This document shows, piece by piece, positions 1 through 11,190 of a DNA stretch of 64,000 nt. A model generated the notes under the pieces. The model was not told the origin of the DNA. It ran no database searches and was given only the letters and a program-made list of their open reading frames with translations. The stretch is from Planococcus citri. Lineage: Eukaryota; Arthropoda; Insecta; Hemiptera; Pseudococcidae. The first letter of the stretch is position 1. Every line of letters begins with the position of its first letter. The position numbers and the translations under genes are program-made. The DNA lies in assembly GCF_950023065.1 (NCBI RefSeq), contig NC_088680.1:29562559-29626558 (forward strand), in the 5' to 3' direction.

Positions 1-1870
1 AGTTAGAGGAAAGAATTTTTTTCGTTTCTACATATCTTGAAGAACTTCCTCAGAAATTGTTAGGGGTGAGGGGGGAGGGTGGGTTAAATATCGGAGAAGC
101 ATTTCCCTAGTTGAAAGTACAATTTACAGCTCTTTCAAATTCAACGTCAGGCAAAAATCATTAGAGTTTTTTCAATTCTCAATTTTTCTTTTATTTTGGC
201 AGATGGGCAAAAAATGCTCAATCACCAATAAAAAATAATACAATTATAATTTTCATATTTCGAGTTGGGAACCCTATTATAAAGATTTAGCAACAATTTC
301 AATTTCATCCTGCGAAATGAAATCTTTTCCCTTCGCAAATTTTTTCTCACTCGTTTCGGTCTTTGCCAATAACTTTGGCAAATGCAAAAAATCCCCCCCC
401 CCCCAACCAAAAAAAATAAATTTTCAAACTAGAAAATTTATCATATCACATCAAATTCCCCCAGTTGAAAAATTTTTACATCGAGGAGAAAAAAAAATTG
501 ACGAATGAAATCGCAAATGGCGAAAATTTGAGCACAAGTTTTTTTTAAAAAAAAAAAGTAAAAATACGCAAAATTTATAGTTTACTTTTTAAGAAAATCG
601 GCGCGGTGGGCGCGTTTATCTATTTGAATATATTACCAAGTAAAATTACGTTTGTCCCCAGCTGGTCTTATAAAAAGTTATTTCATTTTAGAACGTCTTT
701 CCAAACAGATTCAATTACGAAATGCAGTGGAAAAAATTATGTATTTTAAATGTTTCAATAATACACCGCCATAGTTGTTAAAATATGCTGTACAAATCAC
801 TTTAATTCTATTCTTCATTAAATGCAAAATACTTTTATTATAAAACAAGTATTATTATTTAAATTATCCATGTTTTCAAATTACCTAAATTTACATAATG
901 GTTGTAATTTTTTTTCGGTCAGATTTTTCTACGTGCTGCTGCCGCCGCTGCTGTTGTGCGGGGTTGAGCATTTTAGCAAAGATTAAATTCCGCAAAAGAG
1001 CCGGAAATTTTAATACCTACCTACTCACGTATGAAATAATTACACGCATATATGAACCAATAAACATAGCCCGGCAATATTTAAACTATTTACATGGTGT
1101 ACGCGTTTGTTAATACGTTTTCGTGGTTCGTAATCACATTACAGCGAATAAAAAGTAAACGCTGGTTTCGGAGATAAGCGATATTTATATAATTAATTTG
1201 TAAAAACAGCTTATTCTTCGTTTTAACTTATTTTATAATGTAAAACAAAGCGAAAACCTCGCCTTTTATTATAAATGAATTTACTCGCGACGCGAGAATG
1301 TAAGTTTCGTCTAAAAAACAAAGTAGGTAGGTGGGCTTTTTTATGTTTTCTTTTTTTTTTACTTGCACATTTTTTTTTTTTTTAGAAAACAAAAATATGC
1401 CCCGTTTGGGAAATTCAAAACGCTTAAATTTTTATTAAATTATAAAATAAAAAATTTTAACGTTGGTTGTGCGAAAATTATAATGAAATTTTATTACGGG
1501 GTGGGTCTATTTATGGAGGTTAAGAGAATTTGGTACCTATATCGAGGCAAATATCATCGTTTAGGCCTCGGTGTTGTATGTGGAGTTGAATGAACTTTGG
1601 TGGTAGATGAAAATTCTTGATTATGGTTTTCATTGAAATGGCGTTCAATTTTGGTCCATGTGAAGCAAAATCCAAGGCTAATAAGTTGGAATATTTTTTC
1701 ATTTTTTGGTTTCAATAGAGGACTGGAAGCTTTGTCTATACGTATGTACGAGCTGGAAATTAGGCACTTGTGCTCAAAATATTTCAAAAACAAAACCTCC
1801 GGTGGAGAAAATGAATAATTTTTTTAAAATACAGATTGAACTTGACTGTTTCGAATAAAATATTGAGCGT
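1..1870. other. AT-rich non-coding stretch
   Basis: No gene is recognised here. The stretch holds a run of 12 C (393-404), several long A and T runs, and a CpG-richer patch near 900-1300. Open frames in both strands are 60-79 codons, overlap one another on opposite strands and are rich in K, F, N and I, as expected of AT-rich DNA read by chance. Confidence 0.6.
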
Positions 1871-2094
1871 TCTGTACTCTACAGGTATATTGAACGAATT
1901 TTGCAAAAATACATCTCAAGCCAAAATTTCAAATGCTCAAAAATGTATTTTTCGTTTTTTATAGGGAATTTTAAAAAATCAAGTTTGGGCCAAAAGTAGG
2001 GAAAAAATTGAAATGTTATCAAATTAAGCTAGAAATTAGAAATTTAGTCAACACTCTGTTTTTGACCCCTCCCCCCTCGAGTTAATTGGAAATG

Positions 2095-2660
2095 GTTTCG
2101 AAAGGTTTAGAGCCGTTCTGGAGCCTCCAGAAGATTTTTGAGAGTTGAAATTTCTACAAAATTTTACCAAGTCAAGTTGATAAGTACCCTAACTTTAATA
2201 TGCAAAGTCGATTCAATTAGTTTCAAGCTGTTCTGCTGCCTCCAGCTATATTCTGGAAATTCCAGATTTTATAAAAGTGCCATAGGAACTGGCCACATCA
2301 AATTTAACTGGAATAAACAGGACGGACATTTGAAAAATTCATGTACCAAAAAAGCATCTATCGAGAAGTATTTCAACCAGCAGAAAAAATTTTAAAACGG
2401 AGAAAAATACATCACTAGTTAACATTTTAAGGGGCCAATGTGCTTTTTGTGATTTTTGGTGAATTTTTTAAAGTCAACGGACCAAATAAGCGAAAAAATC
2501 AAAATTTCACTGAATTGACCTAGAAAGTTAAAATTTGGTATGTTTCATAGTATTTTTAACCTCTCAAATCGATTGGAAACAATTTCGAACGGTTTTGAGT
2601 CGCTCCGGAGCCTTCAGTAGATTTTTGTAAGTTGAAATTTCCACAAAAGTTTACCTACGA
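2095..2660 (+). repeat. Diverged copies of the CTGGAGCCTCCAG dispersed repeat
   Basis: Two decayed copies are visible. One has CTGGAGCCTCCAG at about 2118 followed by AAGATTTTTGAGAGTTGAAATTT; the other has CCGGAGCCTTCAG at about 2601 followed by TAGATTTTTGTAAGTTGAAATTT. Each is preceded by a variant of 'aaatcgattggaaacggtttcga'-type sequence and followed by an 'aaatttcatcaaatgg'-like stretch. The same order of blocks occurs inside the foldback element at 4350-7311 and at 52.8 kb, so these are members of one interspersed family. Confidence 0.6.
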
Positions 2661-2868
2661 CTTGAAACCACCTCAAATCGACTCAGTCAGTTGCAATTTT
2701 TAACTTCGTTGAGTCAAATTTCGTGGAAATTTTAAATTTTAAAAATCTGCTGGCAGCAAATGGATTTTAAACCGATTTCAATCGATTCAAATTTCAGCTT
2801 TCAACGTCAATATTCTGAAACTTTGATTTTTATCATTTGTGGACCAAATTTGATTTTTAAAGAATATG

Positions 2869-3253
2869 GACTGGAAGCCAAACAGCCGTTAGAAGCCAGA
2901 TACACAGGTCAATGACCTTAGGAAGCCATCCAAGACTCCAGACATCCTTCAAAAGGCAGGCAGACAAGTCAATGACCTTAGAAAGCCGAACCGGATTCCA
3001 GATGGTCTTCAAAAACCAGGCAGACGGGTCAATGACCTTAAGAAGCCAGACAGGACTCCAGACGGTCCTCAAAAGCCAGACAGACAGGTCTATGACCTTA
3101 GAAATCCAGACTGGATTCCAGACGGCCTTCATAAGCCAAACAGACAGGTCAATGATCTTTGGAGGACAGATTGGAAGCTATAGACGGCCCTCAGGAGCCA
3201 GATTGATAGTTCAATGACCTTAGGAGGCCAGACATGACTTCAGACCGTCTCCT
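2869..3253 (+). repeat. 60-bp minisatellite, about 6 copies
   Basis: Units repeat with an exact 60-bp step (2881, 2941, 3001, 3061, 3121, then 3181 with 2 extra bases). Each unit has the core AGACAGGTCAATGACCTTAG followed by a GGACTCCAGACGGTCCTCAA-like half, so the unit is itself an old doubling of a roughly 30-bp AGCCAGACAG-containing half. Because 60 is a multiple of 3, open frames run through the array on both strands; these are not genes. A related but less regular array lies at 12518-13094. Confidence 0.9.
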
Positions 3254-3500
3254 GTGATTTAAAATGGGCCATTATTGTGCCCGAGCCGAAAAAAAAGTTG
3301 TCAAATTTAGCATTTTTAATGACGTTTTCTGACTGGTTTGAGGGCGCTGAAGGCGAAAATGACGTTCATTTTGCAATTTGACTTGTATTTCGTGAAATAA
3401 ACGCAATTTCTCACTGCAGCAGCGACTCACGACTGAAATGGAGGCTGGATTCGAACTCGACGACCTCGAATTAGTCAAAAACAACATTTATTATTACTCA
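3254..3500 (-). repeat. Possible SINE-like fragment with a B-box-like motif
   Basis: On the minus strand, GAGTTCGAATCC at about 3430-3441 closely matches the RNA polymerase III internal B box (GGTTCGANTCC). The adjoining ACTAATTCGAGGTC block recurs near 60219-60232, which suggests a short dispersed element. I could not find a convincing A box at the expected upstream distance and no tRNA fold is visible, so SINE origin is only a possibility. Confidence 0.25.
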
Positions 3501-3583
3501 ATTTTTTTTGGAAATAAAAAAAAAACAAAAAATGCAAAGGGGATTAGTTCATTTGTTAAATGGGTCCAGAATGAGCCACACCT

Positions 3584-4010
3584 CGATTTTTAGCTGCCAA
3601 AATTAAATTCCTTGACTAGATATTGGAAAAACTTTAAAATCCAGGAGAAATCTAGAATCGAGCTAGAGCCTCTAAAACGACTCGAAATGATGAAATTCGG
3701 AGTTGGGAAGTTGAACTTTGGATAAGACGAAGCCATTCGCGCAAATTTCAAAAAATTTTCTGCGAACAGAACGTTTTTAATTTTGAACAATTTTTCCTTA
3801 TTAAGTATGTACCTAGTACCTACCAACTGTAATAAAATAAACTCGTTTACTCGTAAGTCGAGTAGGTATACTTGAACCGTAAACTCTATTTTTAGCTGCC
3901 CAAATTAATTTCCAACACTTTCTGGAGAAATTTCAAAATTCTGGAGAAATTGGAATTTACACTGGAGCCTCCAGAATGACCTCCTGAAATGGTGAAATTC
4001 GGGTAAACAA
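3584..4010 (-). repeat. Two direct copies of the ~305-bp dispersed repeat
   Basis: The block beginning TTTTTAGCTGCC occurs at 3587 and again at 3889, a step of 302 bp. Each copy continues through an aattCtgGaGaaat stretch, an (A)GAGCCTC motif and GAAATGGTGAAATTCGG. In reverse complement this matches the tandem pair at 47420-47942 (step 305 bp), so a unit of about 300 bp is a recurring organisation of this family. The two copies here are diverged from each other by many substitutions. Confidence 0.65.
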
Positions 4011-4127
4011 TTTTTTTTGGCAATTTTTGGCAATAAAACGATTCTTGAGTAATTTTTGGAGAAAAATTGAGACTTTTTAAAAGTTTTTACAAAAAGTCAG
4101 TGAGGCTTTTCAGCAATTCTTGGTACA

Positions 4128-4349
4128 TATTACTTTATTGTTAGATCTGTTCTGTAGGATGAATTTTCTCAAGTTTTCAGAACAATTTTCTGATTTTACA
4201 ATGAATTTTCATACAATTTCTGTTTCGGAGTTGGTTGAATTTCGCCAACAATTCCTCGAAAATTTAATAGCTTCTAGCGAATTTTTGAAAGTACTGACAC
4301 AAATTCCCCTTCCCGGGTGATTAATTCTCTTTCAGCTGATCCCTAGATT
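4128..4349 (+). repeat. Left part of a host repeat split by the foldback element
   Basis: This segment matches, in reverse complement, the intact repeat copy at 10800-10885: TATTGTTAGAT, GATGAATTTTCTCAAG and CTTTCAGCTGATCCCTA occur in the same order. About 145 bp between them is present only here. The match stops exactly where the foldback element begins and resumes at 7312. Confidence 0.7.
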
Positions 4350-5290
4350 TAGTACGGGCACCGAACGCTGTATCGTTTCAAAATCGCAAAAGAGTGCAAC
4401 CGGAAAGATATAAAAATTTGGCAATATATAGTCGAAAGTAGACCTTTCCCCGATCCCGAAACCACCATTACATTTTTGAGATCGGATTGCAAAACCATTT
4501 CAGGGGTTCCCAAAGTTGTGAAAATTGCCTATTTTTTTCCTACATATTTTGGCTTATGAGTCTTCACAGAATATAGGTAGGGAAACGATTCTGGGCTTAA
4601 AACTCTCGTAAAGGACCACCCTTCAAATAGCTACTCATAAAAAACCTCGCTCAGTGATTCTCAACCCTTCAGTGGTTCCCAAAAAGGGAATTTTCGAAAT
4701 TTCTTTTTTCAAGTCGCGCGATCAATCGAGTATTACTCGGAGGGTAATTGCGCAGCTGAAAAATGATCTCAGTAAAAAGTTTGGGCATTTCATGAGGATT
4801 TCAAATATGGGTCAGTTTTTGCCCTAGCGTTGATAGGGGTTGAAATAAGAGGGGTTGAAGGGGAAAAAACATGGTTTTATGTAATAACAAAAAATTTCTA
4901 ATTTCGTTTTGTACAAGCTTATATCGTTTCTTATACTTAATATATTGTAATTTCTTACCCCTGTGAGTGATTTCGTCACTTTCAACCCCTAAATTCCGTG
5001 AAACATGAAATTTTTCAAATTGAAAAAAAATCTGAAAATTGAAAATTCATCATTCTGTTTGAGTATACATAGCCGGATAGCGTTGAAATGCCCTTTACCT
5101 TTATTTTTACCAAAGAGCATCCCCCTCAATTTTGAAACAATGCTATAGATCGACGATATTGGCGTGGTTTTAAAATACTTCGAACCTTGAGATCAGAAAT
5201 TTCCCAAAATCCGAAATTCATTCTGCAAACTAATTTCAATACGTTACAAAGTCGACAGCAGGTGAATTTCAAATCGGTTTGGAGCCTCCG
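4350..5290 (+). repeat. Left arm of the foldback element
   Basis: This arm pairs with 6376-7311 read in reverse. It contains a 25-bp stretch (4501-4525) beginning CAGGGGTTCCC that is also found at 42872-42896, outside any foldback copy. The terminal 50 bp are less alike between the arms than the interior. Confidence 0.85.
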
Positions 5291-5370
5291 TCGACTTTTT
5301 GAAAATTACTGGAGCCTCCAGCAGATTTTTGAAACTGGGAATTTCCCAAAATTTCATCAAATGGAGATGG

Positions 5371-5789
5371 AAATTTTGATTTTTTCCCTCATTTTTGGCC
5401 TAAATTGGATTTTCAAAAATTCACCAAAAATCGAAAAACGCACTTTAGCACTTGAAATTTTGACAGGTGATAAATTTTTGCTTGATCTTTCGATCTACCT
5501 TTGTACAGTTTAAAAAATGTTGTGCAAGTCCTATGTTGGAACGCAAAATCTGCGATTTCGGCTGACCTATCAATCAGAATGGCCGCCATTTTGTAAGTAG
5601 GGCCACTTTTTTTTTGAGTACAAGGGATAGAAATCTTCCTTAGGACTCCCCCTTTAAGAAAAAAGTTGCCCCGGAACATCGACGGGGGGTGCAATTTATC
5701 CTTAAGTGGGCTCCCCGACTGTTTTTCGATTTTTGGTGAATTTTTGAAAATCCAATTTAGGCCAAAAATGAGGGAAAAAATCAAAATTT
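5371..5789. repeat. Perfect 69-bp inverted repeat nested in the foldback spacer
   Basis: Positions 5371-5439 and 5721-5789 are exact reverse complements over 69 bp by eye, separated by about 281 bp (5440-5720) that include AATGGCCGCCATTTTG. Identity is perfect while the surrounding monomers are diverged, so this inversion is younger than the spacer repeats. The 281-bp loop has no obvious terminal repeats of its own. Confidence 0.8.
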
Positions 5790-5819
5790 TACCAAATTGA
5801 TCAAGAAAGCTGAAATTTG

Positions 5820-6300
5820 GGATATACCCTATTTTCGACATGCCAAATCGATTGGAAACTGTTTCAAACCGTGTTGAGCAGTTCTGGAGTCTCCAGCAGA
5901 TTTTTGAAACTCGAAATTCCCACCAAATTTCATCAAATGGAGTTGGAAAGCCGAAATTGATTATGCACCCTAATTTCAATACGCTACGAAGTCAGCATCA
6001 GGGGGATTTCAAGTCGTTTTGGAGCATCCATCGATTTTTTGAAAATTACTGGAGCCTCCATCAGATTTTTGAAACTTTAAATTTTCACAGAATTTCATCA
6101 AATGGAGATGGAAAGCTGAAATTTTCTCTACACTCCAATTTTAACACCCTCTGAAGACGACTTCAGGTGGGTTCAAATCATTTTGGAGCCTCCATCGACT
6201 GTTTTAAAATTACTGGAGCCTCCAGCAGATTTTTGAAACTTGAAATTCCCGAAAAATAATTTCAATACGATATGAAGTCTACTACATGGTGGTTTCAAAT
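5820..6300 (+). repeat. Tandem ~165-bp monomers (CTGGAGCCTCCAG family)
   Basis: The GGAGCCTCCA/GGAGTCTCCA core recurs at 5886, 6051 and 6215, steps of 165 and 164 bp, each followed by GCAGATTTTTGAAACT or TCAGATTTTTGAAACT and an 'aaatttcatcaaatggagatgg' type block. A further copy at 5311 lies left of the nested inversion. Open frames of 104-188 codons in this region are products of these repeats. Confidence 0.8.
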
Positions 6301-6375
6301 GGGTTTGAAGCTTCCAGCTACTTCTTGGGAATTTCAATTTTCCAAAAAAACACCATACGACCTCTCAAAAAGTGG

Positions 6376-7311
6376 GTGGAGGCTCCAAAACGACTTGAAA
6401 TCCACCAGCATGCAGATGACTTCGTAATGTATTGAAATTAGTTTGCAGAATGAATTTCGGATTTTGGGAAATTTCTGATCTCAAGGTTCGAAGTATTTTA
6501 AAACCACGCCAATATCGTCGATCTATAGCATTGTTTCAAAATTGAGGGGGATGCTCTTTGGTAAAAATAAAGGTAAAGGGCATTTCAACGCTATCCGGCT
6601 ATGTATACTCAAACAGAATGATGAATTTTCAATTTTCTGATTTTTTTTCAATTTGAAAAATTTCATGTTTCACGGAATTTAGGGGTTGAAAGTGACGAAA
6701 TCACTCACAGGGGTAAGAAATTACAATATATTAAGTATAAGAAACGATATAAGCTTGTACAAAACGAAATTAGAAATTTTTCGTTATTACATAAAACCAT
6801 GTTTTTTCCCCTTCAACCCCTCTTATTTCAACCCCTATCAACGCTAGGGCAAAAACTGACCCATATTTGAAATCCTCATGAAATGCCCAAACTTTTTACT
6901 GAGATCATTTTTCAGCTGCGCAATTACCCTCCGAGTAATACTCGATTGATCGCGCGACTTGAAAAAAGAAATTTCGAAAATTCCCTTTTTGGGAACCACT
7001 GAAGGGTTGAGAATCACTGAGCGAGGTTTTTTATGAGTAGCTATTTGAAGGGTGGTCCTTTACGAGAGTTTTAAGCCCAGAATCGTTTCCCTACCTATAT
7101 TCTGTGAAGACTCATAAGCCAAAATATGTAGGAAAAAAATAGGCAATTTTCACAACTTTGGGAACCCCTGAAATGGTTTTGCAATCCGATCTCAAAAATG
7201 TAATGGTGGTTTCGGGATCGGGGAAAGGTCTACTTTCGACTATATATTGCCAAATTTTTATATCTTTCCGGTTGCACTCTTTTTGGAATTTTCGTTTCGG
7301 TCCCCGTACTA
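6376..7311 (-). repeat. Right arm of the foldback element
   Basis: This is the reverse complement of the left arm, ending in CCCGTACTA at 7311. Open frames here and in the left arm are mirror copies (the frame at 7112-7318 on the minus strand reads the same sequence as 4350-4560 on the plus strand) and are not genes. Confidence 0.85.
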
Positions 7312-7440
7312 ATTGCATGAACGAAAGTGGATTTCTTCCACTTCTGAATTTTAAAACGATTTTTTAGATTCAAGTGATTCTAGGTCGAAAATACTTTCGA
7401 AAATTTATTCTTTTGTTAGATTTGAACCTCAATAAAAGAG
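7312..7440 (+). repeat. Right part of the host repeat split by the foldback element
   Basis: ATTGCATGAACGAAAGTGG and the following 'atttcttcca...ctgaatttt.aaacgat' match the reverse complement of 10700-10797. Together with 4128-4349 this rebuilds one continuous repeat copy once the foldback element and one ATT are removed. Confidence 0.7.
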
Positions 7441-10390
7441 GAGGGGCAGATCTGAAGAACTAGTTCGATTGGATAGCCCTTTCTCTTTCAATTTTGTCTC
7501 AAGGAGGTCATCTGTTTTTTTTTTTTTGGATTATTTTCTGTGAATCAAAAATTCTGAAACTGCACTATTTTCAATTTTGAACACCTTTTTTTGAAATTGG
7601 GAGCTTAAAAAGTTTCGCAGCATCGCACGAATTTCGCATCCAAGTACGATGAAAAATAAAATTTATTTTTGTGCAAGATGAAAATAATTTTGAAAATTTG
7701 GATGCATAATTTTAAAATTAGGTGAAAAAAACCGAAAAACTCGTGATTTTTCTCAGACTACCACGTAATTTTTCCGCAAACACACCCATCCCTCGGTTTA
7801 CTCGTAATTTCGCAAATTCCTCGTCTCAGCATATCCCTATCCCACCTACACACCGTAGACCGTAGAATTTGCAATTTCTCGTAAAATTCATGGCTCATCA
7901 AAAAACCCACCACTCAACGTGGGTAATTCGCCATTTACTCGTATATATTGTGTATGTATAGTTGTGCTAAGTGGATATTGAAATGGGTCCGCATTAACGG
8001 CGGTTAATTATGCAGGAAATAATAACAGATCCATAATTCACGCCGGTTATGAGGACTTAAATAGGTGAATTTGTAGAGCGTATCCTTTTTTAAAATATAC
8101 ACTACCTGCTGCTCGACAATTCCTTAATGGTTATTCGGAGTGCTATTAAAATTACTCGCATATGGCTTTTCTCGCGTACATAGGCTCGTGCAATTTAATA
8201 ATTTATAATCGAAATACGTAGGTACCTAGACCTACCTATGTACTACAGTACACTAGGCCTAATACATTCTCGATATACTGTATGGTATGGTTGGGTATAC
8301 ATAAGAACGACCATCAAAGCGGTGAAATTTGTAGCAAACCTTATCAAATTACCCACCATGTACGACGACGACGACGACATCGTCAGTGCCATTCATAAAC
8401 CGAAACCGATATCTGAAATACTCGTTCATGCGTTTAATTTCATTAAATTCTATGAAAGAGCGTTTTTCTTCCACCAAAACATGGTAAAATAACAAACGCA
8501 AGCTGATACCAAAAAATTTCATCATATGACATGCTTCTTCACTTCACTCTTTCTTCACTTCAGCGGGCTGATAACAGACTAAACCATTTCGAGATTTTCG
8601 ATTAACCCTCTACCGTAAAAACTAAGTAAAATGAAAAGGCCAAGCGTAGATTTTTATTCGCGATATTTAATATAACGAAGCATACGAAGAGGAAAAAAAA
8701 AGTACATTTAAAATAAAATCGCATTCATCGTGAAACAATTTACTGGCAAGAATGGCGGTCTGCATGGTTCATTAAATAAAACGTCAAATACCAAATGTGG
8801 AGGGAATTTTTTTGTTGCAAAGGATATTGTAATGACAACTTAATAACATTTCGGTTTCTACCTTCATTCTTAAAATTAAACTACCCATAGTTTGCTCTCA
8901 CATTTGTTTTTTTTTTCTTTCAACCTGCTCCCTATTTCCTTTCTATATTTACCTTTTTCTTTTCTATATTTTTTTGCGTGTGCCTTTTTCACTTTTTATC
9001 ACGACCGATTGATTTCAACGAAATTATCAAAATGGTTAAGTTGTAAAATGGACAGGAAATGCGACACGTCTGTTACAGAATTTCGGTCACAAGATGTTGG
9101 AAAAATCTGCGCAGATTTTTCCCTCTGCGGTGAGGTGAAATCTTTCGATTATTGTAAAAGGGTGGTATTTTTCGCACACCCTGTCATCAGAGTACGCTCC
9201 ATTAAATAACCTCGATAACAATTAAATTTAGTTGGTAAATTTAATAATAAAAAAAAATCCCTCGGGTTGTTATTTCTTCTACAAACAACGCGATATATAT
9301 TTACGTTAAAAATACTCCTAGCAGAGTTTTTTTTCGTCGCGAGTGGAAAAGAAAATACTTTCTAAACAATTGAACTTGCAAAAGATACTTAGTAGAGAAT
9401 ATTTGAGGTTATCTCGCGACTAACTGAAGAAAATTGAAAAGAAAAATACGATTATACGGTACCGAGTTAATATGATACATATTTTAATTAACTCGATCAA
9501 CAAGTGCGAGTGTTTTTCTATGTAAGATTTGAAACGACGATGACGTCGACGACGACGACGACGACGTCTATTCAACCTAAAGAGTTCAACTGTCAAGTGA
9601 ATTTTTTTTCGATTAAACAAGACGATAAACGAAATGTTTAAATTTACTATATCACCTGCGAGAGAGCTTCCTTATTCGATGTATATAAATTGAAGCGAAT
9701 AACGCGACATTCGTACTTACATTTCCGCTCTCGCGTAAGCTTTTGTCGCTCAAAAGCGAATCTTTTGCGGAAGGTTTTCAATGCTGTGCCATATCAAATG
9801 ATTAGAACCGTGTAGACGTAGGTAGGTAGGTAGTAGGTACCTCTTTGCCTTATGTACGAGTACACGATGTAACGAGTCGACGATGTTTTTATTTGTTAGC
9901 TGAAATTAAACGTGGTTTTTTAAGCGATGCATTTTTAATGAAATGTTCACGTTGAAAGATCACAGAAAGTGTGACGAGATGTCGTCTCGTATTATACCTA
10001 GATAGTAGATATACACACTGTACCTACACAGATATAGAGATATATACGAGAGCAATCTACGAGTGTTTCTCAAGTCTCAAGACGAATGTTGACATAGAGC
10101 TTTTTCCAAAATGGCCATTTTGTTTTCGAGTATCGCTGCTCGTAAATTTAATTATCGTCAGAATGAATCTGGCAAATGTATTGTCTCGTTTCGTTGCGAA
10201 GACGATGTAAGATAACGATTGGTTTCGGTGAAGTAATATCGATGAGAAATTCTCCACCGCATCTTATTTTTGAAGAATTTATCGAACAGTCAGGTGCATG
10301 AAGGTATGGTTTTTATAGCGATCGGCTGTGTAGCCTACATTAAACCAGATATTGTTGGCAAAAAGAAGCTCAAAAAATTACCCTTTGAGA
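7441..10390. other. Apparently single-copy, CpG-richer non-coding DNA
   Basis: No exon with paired splice signals stands out. The stretch holds short TAGG/TACC microsatellites (8216-8236, 9819-9838), CGA trinucleotide tracts (8366-8377, 9534-9567) and a patch near 9660-10260 with many CTCGTA/TACGAG words. It could hold regulatory DNA, but nothing in the sequence proves this. Confidence 0.5.
9534..9567. repeat. CGA/TCG trinucleotide microsatellite
   Basis: A run of CGA triplets interrupted by TGACGTCGA. Similar CGA tracts recur near 8366, 41446 and 42127, so they are a general feature of the CpG-richer segments. Confidence 0.85.
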
Positions 10391-10394
10391 TCGA

Positions 10395-10495
10395 GAAAGG
10401 GGCAGGGCCGACAAGAGAAGGCGGCAAAGAGATATAGTTTGCCCCGGGCCGGGCCCACGCTTTCTGGAGGGCACGGCAAAAGAAGGGCCTCTAAT
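10395..10495. other. Short GC-rich island
   Basis: About 100 bp far richer in G and C than anything within several kb, including GCCCCGGGCCGGGCCCACGC. It has sharp borders with AT-rich DNA, which suggests an inserted fragment (for example the end of a degraded transposon), but no terminal repeats or open frame of meaning is visible. Confidence 0.4.
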
Positions 10496-10559
10496 GAAAG
10501 AAACCCCTGTTTTTTACTTCTTTTTCATAATTTTAATTTCTAAAAAAAAGTATCATAAA

Positions 10560-10950
10560 AATTGATTGATTTGATCTGAATTTGAATTTGTCGAGTGCTG
10601 AAATGAAGAAAAAAATTGTTTCAGTACAGCCGCAATTTTTTACCCCGGATTTCACCATTTCAGGTCATTATGAAGTCTCCAGTGTAATTTCCAATTTCTT
10701 CAGAATTTTGAAAATTCGAAGGATTTTTCGACCTGAATCTAAACAATCGTTTCAAAATTCAGAAGAAATGGAAGAAATCCACTTTCTTTCATGCAATGTA
10801 GGGATCAGCTGAAAGTGAAGATTAAATTTTCCACCAACTTGAGAAAATCCATCTTACTAGACGAATCTAACAATAAGAAATTTTTTTGATTTGGCACTCT
10901 TCGATTTGAATAAAACCAAACTATTCGTAGATCGAATGAGCATGTCCTAA
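10560..10950 (-). repeat. Uninterrupted copy of the host repeat (empty site)
   Basis: In reverse complement this copy matches 4128-4349 joined to 7312-7440. At 10795-10797 the plus strand has AAT (ATT in reverse), at the exact place where the other copy carries the foldback element between two ATTs. The open frame at 10582-10812 is a chance frame in this repeat. The tail (10905-10950) with GAGCATGTCCTAAAACC recurs at 39.19 and 47.23 kb. Confidence 0.7.
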
Positions 10951-11190
10951 AACCAGTGCAGCAAAAAGCAATGTGAGCCGGAGGCAAAAAAATGAGAGCC
11001 TCCTAAAAACTATTCTCACCTCCTCCCTCCTTTTAAGCAAGTATGCTAAAATTTGGCTTTCTGCCAAAAATGACAAAAAGTTTCAGATTTTGTAATTTAC
11101 AAGAAATGTTGTTTTTTGCCAAAAATTAAGTATTAAAAAAAATCTTGCGCAGTGCGCAAGATCAACCGACTTTTCCCTATCATACTGATT

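Larger units (their letters stand above)
4350..7311. mobile_element. 2,962-bp foldback (long terminal inverted repeat) DNA element
   Basis: The ends are TAGTACGGG... and ...CCCGTACTA, flanked by ATT (4347-4349) and ATT (7312-7314). The two arms, about 4350-5290 and 6376-7311, are inverted copies of each other. From about 4390 to 5250 they differ at very few positions, whereas the outer 40-50 bp differ by an 11-nt gap and several substitutions. The spacer of about 1.1 kb is made of ~165-bp monomers of the CTGGAGCCTCCAG family plus a nested perfect inverted repeat. No transposase frame is present, so it must be non-autonomous. The 3-bp duplication fits several cut-and-paste superfamilies and I do not assign one. 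The insertion site is confirmed by the uninterrupted copy at 10.56-10.89 kb, where ATT occurs once. Confidence 0.85.

Noticed and set aside
881..1113. 71-codon plus-strand frame with a Cys cluster
   Set aside because: Cysteines come from a CTGCTGCCGCCGCTGCTG microsatellite; no other support.
2857..3217. Open frames of 91 and 101 codons
   Set aside because: Artefact of the 60-bp minisatellite unit, open on both strands.
5413..5979. 188-codon minus-strand frame
   Set aside because: It runs through foldback spacer monomers and both arms of the nested inversion; its residues repeat those of the plus-strand frames in the same repeats.
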